DNA of 64,000 nucleotides from Streptomyces sp. NBC_00539 (GCF_036346105.1 NZ_CP107811.1:372001-436000); one strand, 5' to 3'; shown: positions 8,731 through 16,942, numbered from the stretch's first letter. Notes: a model not told the origin generated them from the letters alone. Made by a program: numbers and translations.

Positions 8731-9895
8731 CGCCCGCGAGCCCGAGGTCCGCACGCTCTCGCTCGTCCAGGCCGGGAAACTCGCCCCCTGGGCCGCCCTG
8801 TGCGGCTCCGCGGACCTGTTCTGCACCCCGCGGTGGCTGGCCGTGGAGCAGGCGGCCGTCGGTCCCTGGGTGCCGACGGCGGCCCGGTGCCTGACCGTTC
8901 CGGCACCCGCGTCCGGGGCTGCCCCCGTGGCCGCCGTGGACGGCGAGCGGCTGCTGGCGGGGATCACGGTGCAGCGCTTCGACCGGTCCGTCGACGACGA
9001 CACGGTCCGGCTCGACAAGATGCTGGCCCCCGGGGCGGGCACGAGCGCGCGGGAACTGGCCGGCGTGCTGCAGCCGTCCCTGATGTGCGGCGGATGGTTC
9101 AACTCCCGGGTGCTGACCGCCCCCGGCATGCCGGAGCGGCAGCGCCGGCCGGCACGCCGCTCCCTGATCCGCGCCGCGATCAGCACCGCGAGGTCCTGGG
9201 ACTGCCCGGCCGTCTTCCTCCCCTACGTGGACGCGGCCGACCGAGGGCTGCGCTGCGATCTGCGTGCGGCGGGGTTCACGGAGTTCCCGGCTCCGGCCCG
9301 GCACGTCTTCGACTGCGGCTTTCCCGGGCACGCCGCCTACGTGGAGACCCTGCCCTCGCGGCGCAAGGTCCGGCTGCGCAAGGAGCTGCGGCGGTTCGCC
9401 GAGGCCGGGGTGGTCACTGCGCACTCACCGCTCGACGAATCCAACGTGGAGCGGATCGCGGCCCTGGCGCACGGCCTGGAGCAGAAGTACGAACAGGTCT
9501 CCTCGCAGAAGCAGTTGACGCAATGGTTCGCCGCGATCGCGGTGAACACCGACGCGACCGTGTTCACCGCAGCGCTGGGGGGCCGGCCGTTCGCCATGTC
9601 GATGTGGCTGCGCCACGAGGAGCGGCTCTACGGCTTCCACGCGGGTTTCGACTACGAGGTCGGCGTGGGCCTGCCCGGGTACGCGGTGGTCGGGTACCAC
9701 CTTCCCATCGCGTACGCCTGCGACGAACCGGGCCTGACGACGATGGAGTACGGGATCAGCGCGGACGAGGCGAAGCTGCTGCGCGGCACCGAGGCGATGC
9801 CGCAGGTGCTGGCCGTCAAACCGCTGACCGGGCCGGCCGAGCGGGCGCTCGCCGCTTGCGCACCTGCGGAGCCCGACGGGGACCGGCTTCCCTAG
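8723..9895 (+). CDS. FemAB/BioF2-like GNAT-fold acyltransferase
   Basis: 390 residues, starting at an ATG inside the end of the ATP-grasp gene (8-bp overlap), so co-translated. The central part FDCGFPGHAAYVETLPSR followed by RRKVRLRKELRRF, and later PFAMSMWL, GFHAGFDYEVG and YGISADEAKLLRG, are typical of the peptidoglycan-type FemAB/BioF2-like superfamily. Members transfer amino acids from aminoacyl-tRNA, or other acyl groups, to amines. Together with the two ATP-grasp ligases it is a third candidate amide-bond enzyme in the island. Whether it uses tRNA or acyl-CoA is not visible. Confidence 0.75.
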   Translation: MSDAREPEVRTLSLVQAGKLAPWAALCGSADLFCTPRWLAVEQAAVGPWVPTAARCLTVPAPASGAAPVAAVDGERLLAGITVQRFDRSVDDDTVRLDKMLAPGAGTSARELAGVLQPSLMCGGWFNSRVLTAPGMPERQRRPARRSLIRAAISTARSWDCPAVFLPYVDAADRGLRCDLRAAGFTEFPAPARHVFDCGFPGHAAYVETLPSRRKVRLRKELRRFAEAGVVTAHSPLDESNVERIAALAHGLEQKYEQVSSQKQLTQWFAAIAVNTDATVFTAALGGRPFAMSMWLRHEERLYGFHAGFDYEVGVGLPGYAVVGYHLPIAYACDEPGLTTMEYGISADEAKLLRGTEAMPQVLAVKPLTGPAERALAACAPAEPDGDRLP

Positions 9896-9935
9896 CCCGG
9901 CGGGCACGGGCGGCACCGGCCCCACCGGGACCGCG

Positions 9936-10577
9936 TCACCGCGGCCGGTGGTGTGCTCGGGCCTCGGCGGCGGCCTTCAGGTCGTTGAGCCAACCTTCGA
10001 GTCCCCGGCGCAGGATGGCGGTCGCGGTGGGGACGTCGGCGTCGACCTGGGGGCCGGTGTGGGTCTCCTCCGTGCTCACCCTGACACCTCCCCGGGTCTC
10101 GGTGAAGTTCCACACGTGGACGCCGTCGATGTGCAGTCCCTCGCCGATCGCCGGGCCCGTCCAGCGGATGCAGGAGTGGTGCCCGAGCTGTGCGACGGTC
10201 GAGGTGATCTCCAGACTTGTGGCCGGAGTCGGATTGGGGGGCACCGGAGTTGTCCACCGGAAGGCCGAATCCCGGCGGAGGGGGCCGTGGTCGAGGCGTT
10301 CCGCGGTCGTCACGGGAGCCTGCCAGGACGGCCAGCGCTCGATGTCGGTCTGCAGTTCCCAGACCGTGCGCAGCGGGGCGTCGATGAGGATCTCGGCCCG
10401 GTGCCGGACGCCGGCGGCCGGGTCGACACCGGCCCCGCGGCAGGTGAGGGACGGGGCGGGGTGGGGGCCGTGGGGGACGGCTGCGCCGGCGGGTACCGCG
10501 GTGGTGCCGAGGAGGCCGACGACGAGCGGGATGGTGAACAGGGCGGTGCGGATGCCGGTGCGGCGGATGCCGGTCAT
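9936..10577 (-). CDS. Secreted SRPBCC-family (START-like) protein
   Basis: 213 residues from an ATG at 10577 with binding site GAAGGAG; an upstream in-frame extension is unlikely. A Sec-type signal peptide is visible (TGIRRTGIRT then a hydrophobic core ending AVPAGAA). The mature part has the SRPBCC pattern: AEILIDAPLRTVWELQTDIE, ERWPSWQAPV, HSCIRWTGPA and a C-terminal helix GLEGWLNDLKAAAEA. These domains form a deep cavity for hydrophobic ligands; an exported version is less usual. It is convergent with the acyltransferase gene and has its own control region with a long inverted repeat (10650-10704). Confidence 0.8.
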   Translation of the reverse strand: MTGIRRTGIRTALFTIPLVVGLLGTTAVPAGAAVPHGPHPAPSLTCRGAGVDPAAGVRHRAEILIDAPLRTVWELQTDIERWPSWQAPVTTAERLDHGPLRRDSAFRWTTPVPPNPTPATSLEITSTVAQLGHHSCIRWTGPAIGEGLHIDGVHVWNFTETRGGVRVSTEETHTGPQVDADVPTATAILRRGLEGWLNDLKAAAEARAHHRPR

Positions 10578-10649
10578 GGAACACTCCTTCGGCGTTCGCC
10601 GGGGCACGGACGTGCGGCGTGCGGCGCGGGGCAGAGGCTCAAGCGATGA

Positions 10650-10704
10650 TGAGAAGGTATAACGCGACTTCGTGAGAGGCAATAGACTGCGTGATACCTT
10701 CTCA
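10650..10704. promoter_or_regulatory. Inverted repeat in the control region of the secreted SRPBCC gene
   Basis: Arms at 10650-10665 and 10689-10704 carry the same 16-nt unit TGAGAAGGTATMACGC in opposite orientation (first 11 bases identical, one mismatch overall), separated by 23 bp. It lies about 75-125 bp upstream of the SRPBCC start and 46 bp past the sigma gene end. It looks like a pair of regulator half-sites; no regulator is assigned. Confidence 0.55.
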
Positions 10705-10752
10705 CCAAACGAGCGCGCCACCACGCCGCGATCAGGACAACGGCCGCGCCCT

Positions 10753-11670
10753 TCAGGAGAGTTCGTGCCGCGTGCCGCCCGCGACGGCGTGCAGCTTGTC
10801 GGGGTTTGCCACGTTGTGGATGGCCGAGATGCGGCCCTCCGCGTCGAAGTCGAAGGTCAGCGTCGCGATCACGCGGTCCGGGCCGCGGAAGACCACCCCC
10901 GGGCCGCCGTTGATCCAGGTCAGCTCCGCCCGCATCTGACCGGGCTCGACGCCCTGGTAGGCCACCGTGCCGAGCGCGGCGAACCAACGGGCCACCGTCT
11001 CCAGGCCGACGACCGGCTTGAGTGCCTGGCGGACCTTGCCACCGCCGTCGGTCCACAGCGTCACGTCCGGGGAGAGCACCTCCATGAGGGTGTTGATGTC
11101 ACCGCCCGTCGCCGCCGCGAAGAAACGCTCGCTGGCCGCGCGTTGGCTGGCGCGGTCCGCCGGGAAGCGGGGCCGACGGGCCTGCACGTGCTCGCGGGCG
11201 CGGTGCGCGGCCTGCCGGACCGCCGGCTCGGAGCGTTCCACCGCCTCCGCGATCTCCGCATAACTGAAGGCGAAAGCCTCCTTCAGGACGAACACCGCCC
11301 GCTCCAGCGGGCTCAGCGTCTCCAGGACGACCAGCAGGGCCATGGAGACGGAGTCCGCCGCGGCGACGCCGTCGGCGGTGTCCGGACCGGTGAGGATCGG
11401 CTCGGGCAGCCACGGTCCCACGTAGGTCTCGCGCTGGTGGCGGGTCGAACGCAGCCGCTCCATCGCCAGGTTGGAGATGATCCGGGTCAGGTAGGCCTTG
11501 GGGTCGGCGACCTGGGAGCGGTCGGCCGCCGACCACTTGAGCCAGGCGTCCTGGACGACGTCCTCGGCGTCGGCCGCCGTACCGAGGATGCGGTAGCCGA
11601 CGGAGAAGAGCAGGGTGCGGTACTGCTGGAAGGCGAGCTCGTCGGGGCCGGTCTGCTGCGGCTGGGTCAC
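10753..11670 (-). CDS. ECF41-group RNA polymerase sigma factor with SnoaL-like C-terminal domain
   Basis: 305 residues from a GTG at 11670 that overlaps the upstream stop (GTGA). Sigma-2 (DELAFQQYRTLLFSVGYRIL, then DAEDVVQDAWLKW) and sigma-4 (LSPLERAVFVLKEAF, then SYAEIAEAV) are followed by a SnoaL-like domain. The three signature motifs of the ECF41 group are present: WLPEP in the linker, DGGGK, and NPDKL near the C-terminus. In this group the C-terminal domain replaces an anti-sigma factor and controls activity. ECF41 genes typically sit beside a carboxymuconolactone decarboxylase, oxidoreductase or epimerase; here the partner is the flavin oxidoreductase immediately upstream. Confidence 0.93.
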   Translation of the reverse strand: MTQPQQTGPDELAFQQYRTLLFSVGYRILGTAADAEDVVQDAWLKWSAADRSQVADPKAYLTRIISNLAMERLRSTRHQRETYVGPWLPEPILTGPDTADGVAAADSVSMALLVVLETLSPLERAVFVLKEAFAFSYAEIAEAVERSEPAVRQAAHRAREHVQARRPRFPADRASQRAASERFFAAATGGDINTLMEVLSPDVTLWTDGGGKVRQALKPVVGLETVARWFAALGTVAYQGVEPGQMRAELTWINGGPGVVFRGPDRVIATLTFDFDAEGRISAIHNVANPDKLHAVAGGTRHELS

Positions 11671-12860
11671 TTGGCGCTCCTGATCCGGGTGTAGCGGCCG
11701 CCATGCGGCCAGAGGGCGCCCGAGGCGGGCATCTTCTTCATGCGGGCGAAGGTCGCCCACGGCGCGGCGGTGACCGTCTCCTTGTACTTCGCGGCCCGCT
11801 TGCCGGTCAGCACGATCCGGCGCGGGCTGTCGTCGGGGCGGGTGAACTGTACGACGGCGTCGTTCCTGCCCAGGCTGACAGGTGTGTGGTAGTAGCCGAA
11901 GCGGAAGGGCTTGGGCTCCTTGCCGGCCAGCACCCGCAGGATCGACAGGGCCGCGTGCACGCCGGTGGGCATGCCGCCCTGGCAGGTCCCGTGCATCACG
12001 CCGTAGCCCTGACGGATCGCCGCCGCGTCGCCCACGGCGTAGACGTCCGGGTGGGAGACCGAGCGCAGTGCGCTGTCGGTGACCACGCGGCCGCGCTCGT
12101 CCACGGTCAGGCCGGCGGCGCCGGCCAGCGGTGAGACGCGGGTGCCGCTGGTCCACAGCACCGCGGCCGCCGGGATGCCGGTGCCGTCCGCGAGCTCGAC
12201 GCCGTCCGGCAGCACCTTGGCCACCTCGACGCCGCTGCGGACCCGCACGCCGAGCCGGGCGAGCGCCGCGTCCAGGTGGGCCTTGGCCTTCGGGTGCATG
12301 CTCGCGCCCGGCTCCCCCCGGCCCAGCAGTACCACCTGGAGCTCCGGGTGCTGCTCGGCGATCTCCGCGGCGGCCTCGACGCCGGTGAGGCCGCTGCCGC
12401 CGACGACGACGGTCCCCCCGTCGAGCCGGGTCAGCCTGTCGGCGAGGAGCGCGGCGTCCTCCGGGCTGTTGAGGGTGTAGGCGTGGTCGTCCACCCCGGG
12501 GACGGTGACGGTGTCCGCGACGCTGCCCAGCCCGTAGACCAGGGTGTCGTAGTGCAGGAGCCGGTCGTCGTCGATCCGGACGGTTTTGGCCGCCGTGTCC
12601 ACGGCGGTGACCCAGCCGCGGACGAACTCGGCGCCGGTGCCGGCCAGCAACTCCGGGATGTTCATCTCGGCCGTCTCCTGGCCGGTGGCGGTCATGTGCA
12701 GTCGGAGCCGCTCGGTGAACGTGTCGTAGGGGTTGACCAGCGTCACTCGCAGGTTCCCGCGCTTCCTGGTGCGGGCCGCGAGCTGGATCGCGGCGGAGAG
12801 CCCGGCGTAACCGGCGCCCAGGACCAGGACCTCGTGCTGCTGCGCTGTCGTCGTGTCCAT
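11667..12860 (-). CDS. NAD(P)/FAD-dependent oxidoreductase, ECF41 partner
   Basis: 397 residues; the ATG at 12860 directly precedes the dinucleotide-binding start. FAD site: EVLVLGAGYAGLSAAIQLA. Second Rossmann motif: GGTVVVGGSGLTGVEAAAEI. Third FAD motif: HPDVYAVGDAA. The layout matches type II NADH dehydrogenase-like pyridine nucleotide-disulfide oxidoreductases, without a redox CxxC. A promoter matching the ECF41 consensus lies about 55 bp upstream, so the gene and the coupled sigma factor probably form an autoregulated two-gene operon. The electron acceptor is unknown. Confidence 0.88.
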   Translation of the reverse strand: MDTTTAQQHEVLVLGAGYAGLSAAIQLAARTRKRGNLRVTLVNPYDTFTERLRLHMTATGQETAEMNIPELLAGTGAEFVRGWVTAVDTAAKTVRIDDDRLLHYDTLVYGLGSVADTVTVPGVDDHAYTLNSPEDAALLADRLTRLDGGTVVVGGSGLTGVEAAAEIAEQHPELQVVLLGRGEPGASMHPKAKAHLDAALARLGVRVRSGVEVAKVLPDGVELADGTGIPAAAVLWTSGTRVSPLAGAAGLTVDERGRVVTDSALRSVSHPDVYAVGDAAAIRQGYGVMHGTCQGGMPTGVHAALSILRVLAGKEPKPFRFGYYHTPVSLGRNDAVVQFTRPDDSPRRIVLTGKRAAKYKETVTAAPWATFARMKKMPASGALWPHGGRYTRIRSAK

Positions 12861-12913
12861 CGCTCTGCTGTCTCTTCTCGTGTCGGTGGTTCCCGCCGTG
12901 CGGACGACCACCA

Positions 12914-12941
12914 GACGCAAGCTGCCCTTCCGTTCGTGACA
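12914..12941 (-). promoter_or_regulatory. Putative ECF41 sigma-dependent promoter
   Basis: On the minus strand a -35 element TGTCACG (12941-12935) and a -10 element CGTC (12917-12914) are separated by 17 nt. The consensus known for ECF41 promoters is TGTCACA, about 16 nt, CGTC. The element reads toward the oxidoreductase-sigma operon whose ATG is at 12860. This is strong support for autoregulation. Confidence 0.75.
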
Positions 12942-13061
12942 TGGGGTCGGTGTGAGCTGGGCCACATCATGAAGAGGCGCGGCCGCGCGGCGGCGCGCCG
13001 CCGGAACCGGTGGACCTGGTGTGCGGGACCTTCCCGGTCCTCCCGGCCCGGGCCTGCCGGC

Positions 13062-14267
13062 TCAGTCCTGCCAGTAGAACAGCAGGGTGTCGACGTCGAG
13101 GGGCTCGCGTGCGCCGAAGTGGTACACGCACAGACCGGTGACCCGGATGCCGCCGGTCGTCCCGTCGATCCAGCGGAAACCGGCCTCCTCCAGGGCCTGT
13201 CGGGCGGGATGCCGGTCGTCGTGGCCCGTCACGAAACGTCCGAGGGTGCTGACGTGGATCTCCTCGTCGCCGCACGGGATCACGTGATAGGTGCCGTCGC
13301 CCTGCCGGTGGTGGTCGCCGGCGGAGACCGCCGGTCCAGGGGCGAGCCCGGCCGCAGTCATCGCGGCGGTCGCACGCGCGAGTTGAGCGGGCGGGTCCGG
13401 GTGGGCGGGCGGCTCGGTACACAGGGCTTCCAGGCGCCATCGGGGGTCGCTCTGCCGCTCGCACCAGGGTGCGTACTCGTGGACGATCGCCCGGCGCAGT
13501 TCCTCGTCCAGGCCGTCGACCTCGGTCCGCGGGCTGCCCAGCCGCTCGTCGATCCGACGGGTCTGCGCAGCGTCCTCGGTGAGCTGGTGGAGGGCGCACG
13601 CGGCCCGCACGGCGGCCTCGGGGGCGGGCGCCCCGTCCAGGAAGGAGCGCAGCCGGTCCGGGTCCGCGACGAGCGACTGGGCGAGATGCGCGACGCCGCG
13701 GTCCGGGTCGGCCAGGTACGGCGTCACGTCCCGCCCCGCGCGGTGCCACGTCCGGAGCGCGAAGCGGCGGTCCTCAGGCCGGTCCTCTCCGAGCTCGGCC
13801 AGGACTTCGTCGACGCCGTGACACTCCACCAGACCGTCGAGACCGGCCTCCCCGATCTCCCGCCACCGCTGCCAGGGCGAAGCCGCGAGCGTGGACAGGG
13901 CAGCGGCGGCGGTTCGGTCGCCGAGCAGACCACGCGCCTTCAGTACGGCCTCGGCGACGCCGTACGAACCGTCGCCCCGCTGTTCCTCGCCGCGCAGCCA
14001 GGGCAGGAGCTCGGTGCGGCCCGCGAGGAGGTCGAGGAGCGCGATGCGCACCTCGGCCGTCTCGTCCTCGTCCCGGATCCGGTCGATGAGGCCCGCGACC
14101 CGGGTCTCCGGGACCCGGCCGGCGAGCGCACCCGCGCACGTCCGGCGGCGCCACCAGACGTTGCCGGTGTCCAGGACGTAGCGGGCGAGGGCATCGGGGT
14201 CGTGGGCGTGCAGGGCGGCGCTGTCGGGCCGCCCCCGCTCCGGTATCAGCGTGTTGATCTTCCGCAT
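13062..14267 (-). CDS. HEAT-repeat-like protein of unknown function
   Basis: 401 residues starting at an ATG (MRKINTLIPERG). The first ~270 residues consist of Arg/Ala/Leu-rich helical pairs such as RRTCAGALAGRVPE, RIALLDLLAGR and FALRTWHRAGRDVTPYLADPD, which look like degenerate HEAT/armadillo repeats. The C-terminal ~80 residues (GRFVTGHDDRHPARQALEEAG to the end) look like a separate small domain. No catalytic motif is visible. It stands alone between the ECF41 unit and a small unknown gene. A protein-interaction scaffold is the most one can infer. Confidence 0.65.
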   Translation of the reverse strand: MRKINTLIPERGRPDSAALHAHDPDALARYVLDTGNVWWRRRTCAGALAGRVPETRVAGLIDRIRDEDETAEVRIALLDLLAGRTELLPWLRGEEQRGDGSYGVAEAVLKARGLLGDRTAAAALSTLAASPWQRWREIGEAGLDGLVECHGVDEVLAELGEDRPEDRRFALRTWHRAGRDVTPYLADPDRGVAHLAQSLVADPDRLRSFLDGAPAPEAAVRAACALHQLTEDAAQTRRIDERLGSPRTEVDGLDEELRRAIVHEYAPWCERQSDPRWRLEALCTEPPAHPDPPAQLARATAAMTAAGLAPGPAVSAGDHHRQGDGTYHVIPCGDEEIHVSTLGRFVTGHDDRHPARQALEEAGFRWIDGTTGGIRVTGLCVYHFGAREPLDVDTLLFYWQD

Positions 14268-14413
14268 CGGGCGATGCTACGTCCAGGGGCGGCCGAAGGG
14301 CCCCCCATTTCCTGCCGGGTTCCACCGGCTGCCGCAGCGCCCGGGGCAGAGGGAACCGACTTGGGGCCGACCCGCGCGCCCCGCCCTGACGACGCGCGAC
14401 AACCAGGGGCCGC

Positions 14414-14764
14414 CTACTGGTCCGGGGGCCGCACCCAGGGGGCGAAGCGCTGACCGGGGGCGGCATCCTCGCGCCAGTAGCGCAGGACCGTTTCCCGGAC
14501 GATGTCGAGTCGCTCCGCGGCGATCAGGCACGAGACCGGCTCCTGCCCACCGGCGTCCGCCTCGAAGGCGACCACGACGGGCGTCGTCCCTCCGAGCTGA
14601 CGGGCGACCCGCAGGGGCTCGTCGGGCGTCGGGGCGCGGAAGGCGGGATCGTGGAACGCGGACGGGCAACTGACCATCACCGGGTCACCGAAGACCAGTT
14701 CCAAGCCGTGGTGGTGGGCCAGGTCGTGGCCGGCGGCGCGAGGACACTGCGGTGCCACGCTCAC
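14414..14764 (-). CDS. Hypothetical protein
   Basis: 116 residues with a GTG start at 14764 (a second GTG lies two codons later). I do not recognise the family. The sequence has a His-rich N-terminal patch (GHDLAHHHGLELV), a central alternating hydrophobic stretch TTPVVVAFEADAGG and an acidic/aromatic C-terminus RYWREDAAPGQRF, as in a small soluble alpha/beta protein. Codon usage is typical of the window. Neighbours give no hint. Confidence 0.5.
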   Translation of the reverse strand: MSVAPQCPRAAGHDLAHHHGLELVFGDPVMVSCPSAFHDPAFRAPTPDEPLRVARQLGGTTPVVVAFEADAGGQEPVSCLIAAERLDIVRETVLRYWREDAAPGQRFAPWVRPPDQ

Positions 14765-14938
14765 CGCATCCGCGAACCGGTCAGGGGCCTGTTAGGAGGG
14801 TGCAACTGCTCGTAGCGGACGCCGGCCGGCCCTCGTCCGCAGTGCGGCAGGCCATGCCGGTGCCGGAGCTGTCACCGTGCCGGTGCCGGAGCGGTGACGC
14901 GCCGCCCGGCTCGCGGGCCGGGGGCTGCTGCCGGGGTG

Positions 14939-15412
14939 TCAGTGGAACTCGCTGTCGCGCAGTTGCTCGGCGGCGTCCTGGTAGGCGTCGGCGGCGCGGG
15001 CGAAGTAGTCGAACAGCACGGCGAGTTGCTCGGGGGTGTAGCCGGAGAGGAGTTCACCGATCCGCTGCCGGGCGGGGGCCATCGCCTCGTCGAGCCCGGC
15101 GGGTTTGCCGACCGGTTCGACGATCACCTTGCGCCGGTCGTCGGGGGACGGCGCGCGGCGCACGTACCCGGCGGACTCCAGCCGGTCGATCAGCCGGGTG
15201 GTGGGGCCGGTGGTCAGACCAGTGCGCGTCCCGAGCTCGCCGGGGGTCATGGGACCCGTGAGCCCCAGGATGTTCAGCGCGTACAGGTCGGTGGCGCCGA
15301 GCTCGCACGCCTTGGCGCTGGCGTGGCCGTGCAGCATGACGGCGCTCAGGTACCGGCGGTAGGTCTCACTCGCCCCGGGCGGCATGGCGTGCGTTGACAC
15401 GGGCGTCCCCAC
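14939..15412 (-). CDS. MarR-family transcriptional regulator
   Basis: Up to 157 residues from GTG 15412; GTG 15400 or ATG 15385 are also possible starts, and the conserved part begins soon after. The winged helix is clear: LYALNILGLTGPMTPGEL, then RTGLTTGPTTRLIDRLES, and the wing AGYVRRAPSPDDRRKV with the typical D-R residues. The gene is divergent from a SnoaL-like/SDR operon, and two perfect palindromes (15420-15439, 15449-15481) lie in the 181-bp gap. It probably represses itself and the divergent operon until a small ligand binds. Confidence 0.88.
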   Translation of the reverse strand: MGTPVSTHAMPPGASETYRRYLSAVMLHGHASAKACELGATDLYALNILGLTGPMTPGELGTRTGLTTGPTTRLIDRLESAGYVRRAPSPDDRRKVIVEPVGKPAGLDEAMAPARQRIGELLSGYTPEQLAVLFDYFARAADAYQDAAEQLRDSEFH

Positions 15413-15419
15413 TCCCTAA

Positions 15420-15439
15420 TCTCTTCCTCAGGGAAGAGA
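15420..15439. promoter_or_regulatory. Palindrome 1 in the MarR divergent control region
   Basis: Perfect 8-bp arms TCTCTTCC (15420-15427) and GGAAGAGA (15432-15439) with a 4-nt centre. It lies 8 bp from the GTG start of the MarR gene, where binding would block its transcription or translation. It shares the purine-rich GAAGA core with the second palindrome. Confidence 0.6.
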
Positions 15440-15448
15440 AATCTCCTG

Positions 15449-15481
15449 AGAAGAAGATGCTTAACTGAATCATCTTCTTCT
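15449..15481. promoter_or_regulatory. Palindrome 2 in the MarR divergent control region
   Basis: Perfect 11-bp arms AGAAGAAGATG (15449-15459) and CATCTTCTTCT (15471-15481) flank an AT-rich 11-nt centre. Size and symmetry suit a MarR dimer site. It lies about 110 bp before the SnoaL-like gene and probably covers its promoter. Confidence 0.65.
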
Positions 15482-15593
15482 GGGAAGCTACCACGGAGGG
15501 GAGAGCGTGCGCACCAACACCTCCATACCGGACGCGCCCACACCTCCGACGTCGGCACCCGCTACTCGCACTCACCCTTCGGAGGAAACCGGC

Positions 15594-16058
15594 ATGACGA
15601 TCCAGCAGCCCGCCCGCCCCGAGGAGACCCACGCGGTCCACGCCCTGCTGCGCCGCAGCGCCGCAGCCTGGGCAGCCGGTGATGGAGCCGCGTACGGGGA
15701 CTGCTTCACCGAGGACGCCACCGACGTCACCTACGTGGGCACCCTGTACCGCGGCGGCGCCGAGATCGGCCGCGCGCACCAGGCGCTGTTCGACAGCTTC
15801 CTCAAGGGCACCCGGCTCGACCTCGACGTCGTCGACCTGCGGTTCCACGGCCCGCACACCGCCGTGGCGGTGACGCGCGGCGCGGTGCGCAAGCAGGCGG
15901 CGAAGCCGGGCCGGCTCGGCAAGGTCGCCACGTACGTCATCGTCCGCGGGGCGGCCGGGCGGTGGCGGGTCGCGGCCGTGCAGAAGACCGCCCGCCGACC
16001 ACTGATGGAGGCCTTCTCCTTCCGCGCCCAGCCCGCGACCCGTCCCGCTGCGGGCTGA
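15594..16058 (+). CDS. SgcJ/EcaC-type SnoaL-like protein
   Basis: 154 residues; the ATG at 15594 follows an excellent binding site (GGAGG at 15581), which rules out the longer frame from 15507. The NTF2/SnoaL-like fold pattern is visible: helix VHALLRRSAAAWAAGDGAAY, DCFTEDATDVTYVG, then HTAVAVTRGAVRKQ and WRVAAVQKT. This subgroup is known from natural-product clusters and detoxification operons but has no single reaction. It is followed 4 nt later by an SDR, and both are divergent from the MarR regulator, which suggests a small inducible detoxification operon. Confidence 0.82.
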   Translation: MTIQQPARPEETHAVHALLRRSAAAWAAGDGAAYGDCFTEDATDVTYVGTLYRGGAEIGRAHQALFDSFLKGTRLDLDVVDLRFHGPHTAVAVTRGAVRKQAAKPGRLGKVATYVIVRGAAGRWRVAAVQKTARRPLMEAFSFRAQPATRPAAG

Positions 16059-16062
16059 CCCC

Positions 16063-16869
16063 GTGCCGGACACCACCGCCGCCCACCCGCACCCCGACCC
16101 GCACCCGCCCGTCAGTGCCCGGCCGACGGCGCTGGTCACCGGGGCGAGCGCCGGCATAGGACGGGCGTTCGCCCACCGGCTGGCCGCGGACGGCTACCGC
16201 GTGATCGCCGTCGCCCGCGACGCCGACCGGCTGCGCGCGCTCACGACACGACTCGGCCCCGGGCACGAGTGGCTCGCCGCCGACCTCGCCGCCGACGACG
16301 GACTGCGCCGCACCGCCGAACTGATCGCCGACAGCCGCCCCCGCCTGCTGGTCAACAACGCCGGGACGGCAACGGCCGGCCCGTTCGCCGCCACGCCGCT
16401 GGAGCGGGCGGAGGAGATGCTGCGCCTGAACTGCCGTGCCGTGACCGTCCTGACGCACGCCTTCCTGGCCCGGGCCCGTCCCGGGGACGCGCTGCTGAAC
16501 GTGTCCTCCACCCTCGGCCGGACGCCGAAGCAGGACCTCGCCGTCTACAGCGCCACCAAGGCGTTCACCACCAGCCTCACCGAGGCGCTCTGGGCGGCAC
16601 ACCGCCACAGCGGGGTCCGCGTGCTGGCGCTCTGCCCCGGGATGACGGTGACCGAGTCCCAGCGGCACGAAGACGTGCCCACCGCGTTCGTCCGGACACC
16701 CGACCAGGTCGTCGCGGCCGCACTGCACGCCTTGCGGGCGGGCACCGGACCAACGGTCGTCCCGGGCGCGGCCAACCGCCTCTTCGCCCTGGCCGCCCGG
16801 CTCCTGCCCCGCCGCCTGGCGCTCGCCCTGCTCGCCCGGGAGAAGACCGGCCGGCGGACACGCCGGTGA
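16063..16869 (+). CDS. Short-chain dehydrogenase/reductase
   Basis: 268 residues from a GTG at 16063, 4 nt after the SnoaL-like stop. Cofactor motif TALVTGASAGIGRAFA, NNAG in LLVNNAGTATAG, the catalytic Ser in LLNVSSTLG and YSATKAF (YxxxK) are all present, so it should be an active NAD(P)-dependent oxidoreductase. The R in VIAVARDADRL after strand 2 suggests NADP preference. It belongs to the branch related to DltE/YqjQ-type SDRs. It ends just before a strong terminator and probably acts with the SnoaL-like protein under MarR control. Confidence 0.9.
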   Translation: MPDTTAAHPHPDPHPPVSARPTALVTGASAGIGRAFAHRLAADGYRVIAVARDADRLRALTTRLGPGHEWLAADLAADDGLRRTAELIADSRPRLLVNNAGTATAGPFAATPLERAEEMLRLNCRAVTVLTHAFLARARPGDALLNVSSTLGRTPKQDLAVYSATKAFTTSLTEALWAAHRHSGVRVLALCPGMTVTESQRHEDVPTAFVRTPDQVVAAALHALRAGTGPTVVPGAANRLFALAARLLPRRLALALLAREKTGRRTRR

Positions 16870-16942
16870 CGTCCGACGGGCGCCGCACCGGATGGGCCCG
16901 GCTCGCCGCGGCCCGGCGCCCGGTTCTCCGGCGCAGCGCCTT

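Noticed and set aside
10753-12942. 729-codon frame that joins the sigma factor with Arg/Gly-rich sequence upstream
   Set aside because: The upstream part is an off-frame shadow of the oxidoreductase; the sigma gene starts at GTG 11670 with a GTGA overlap.
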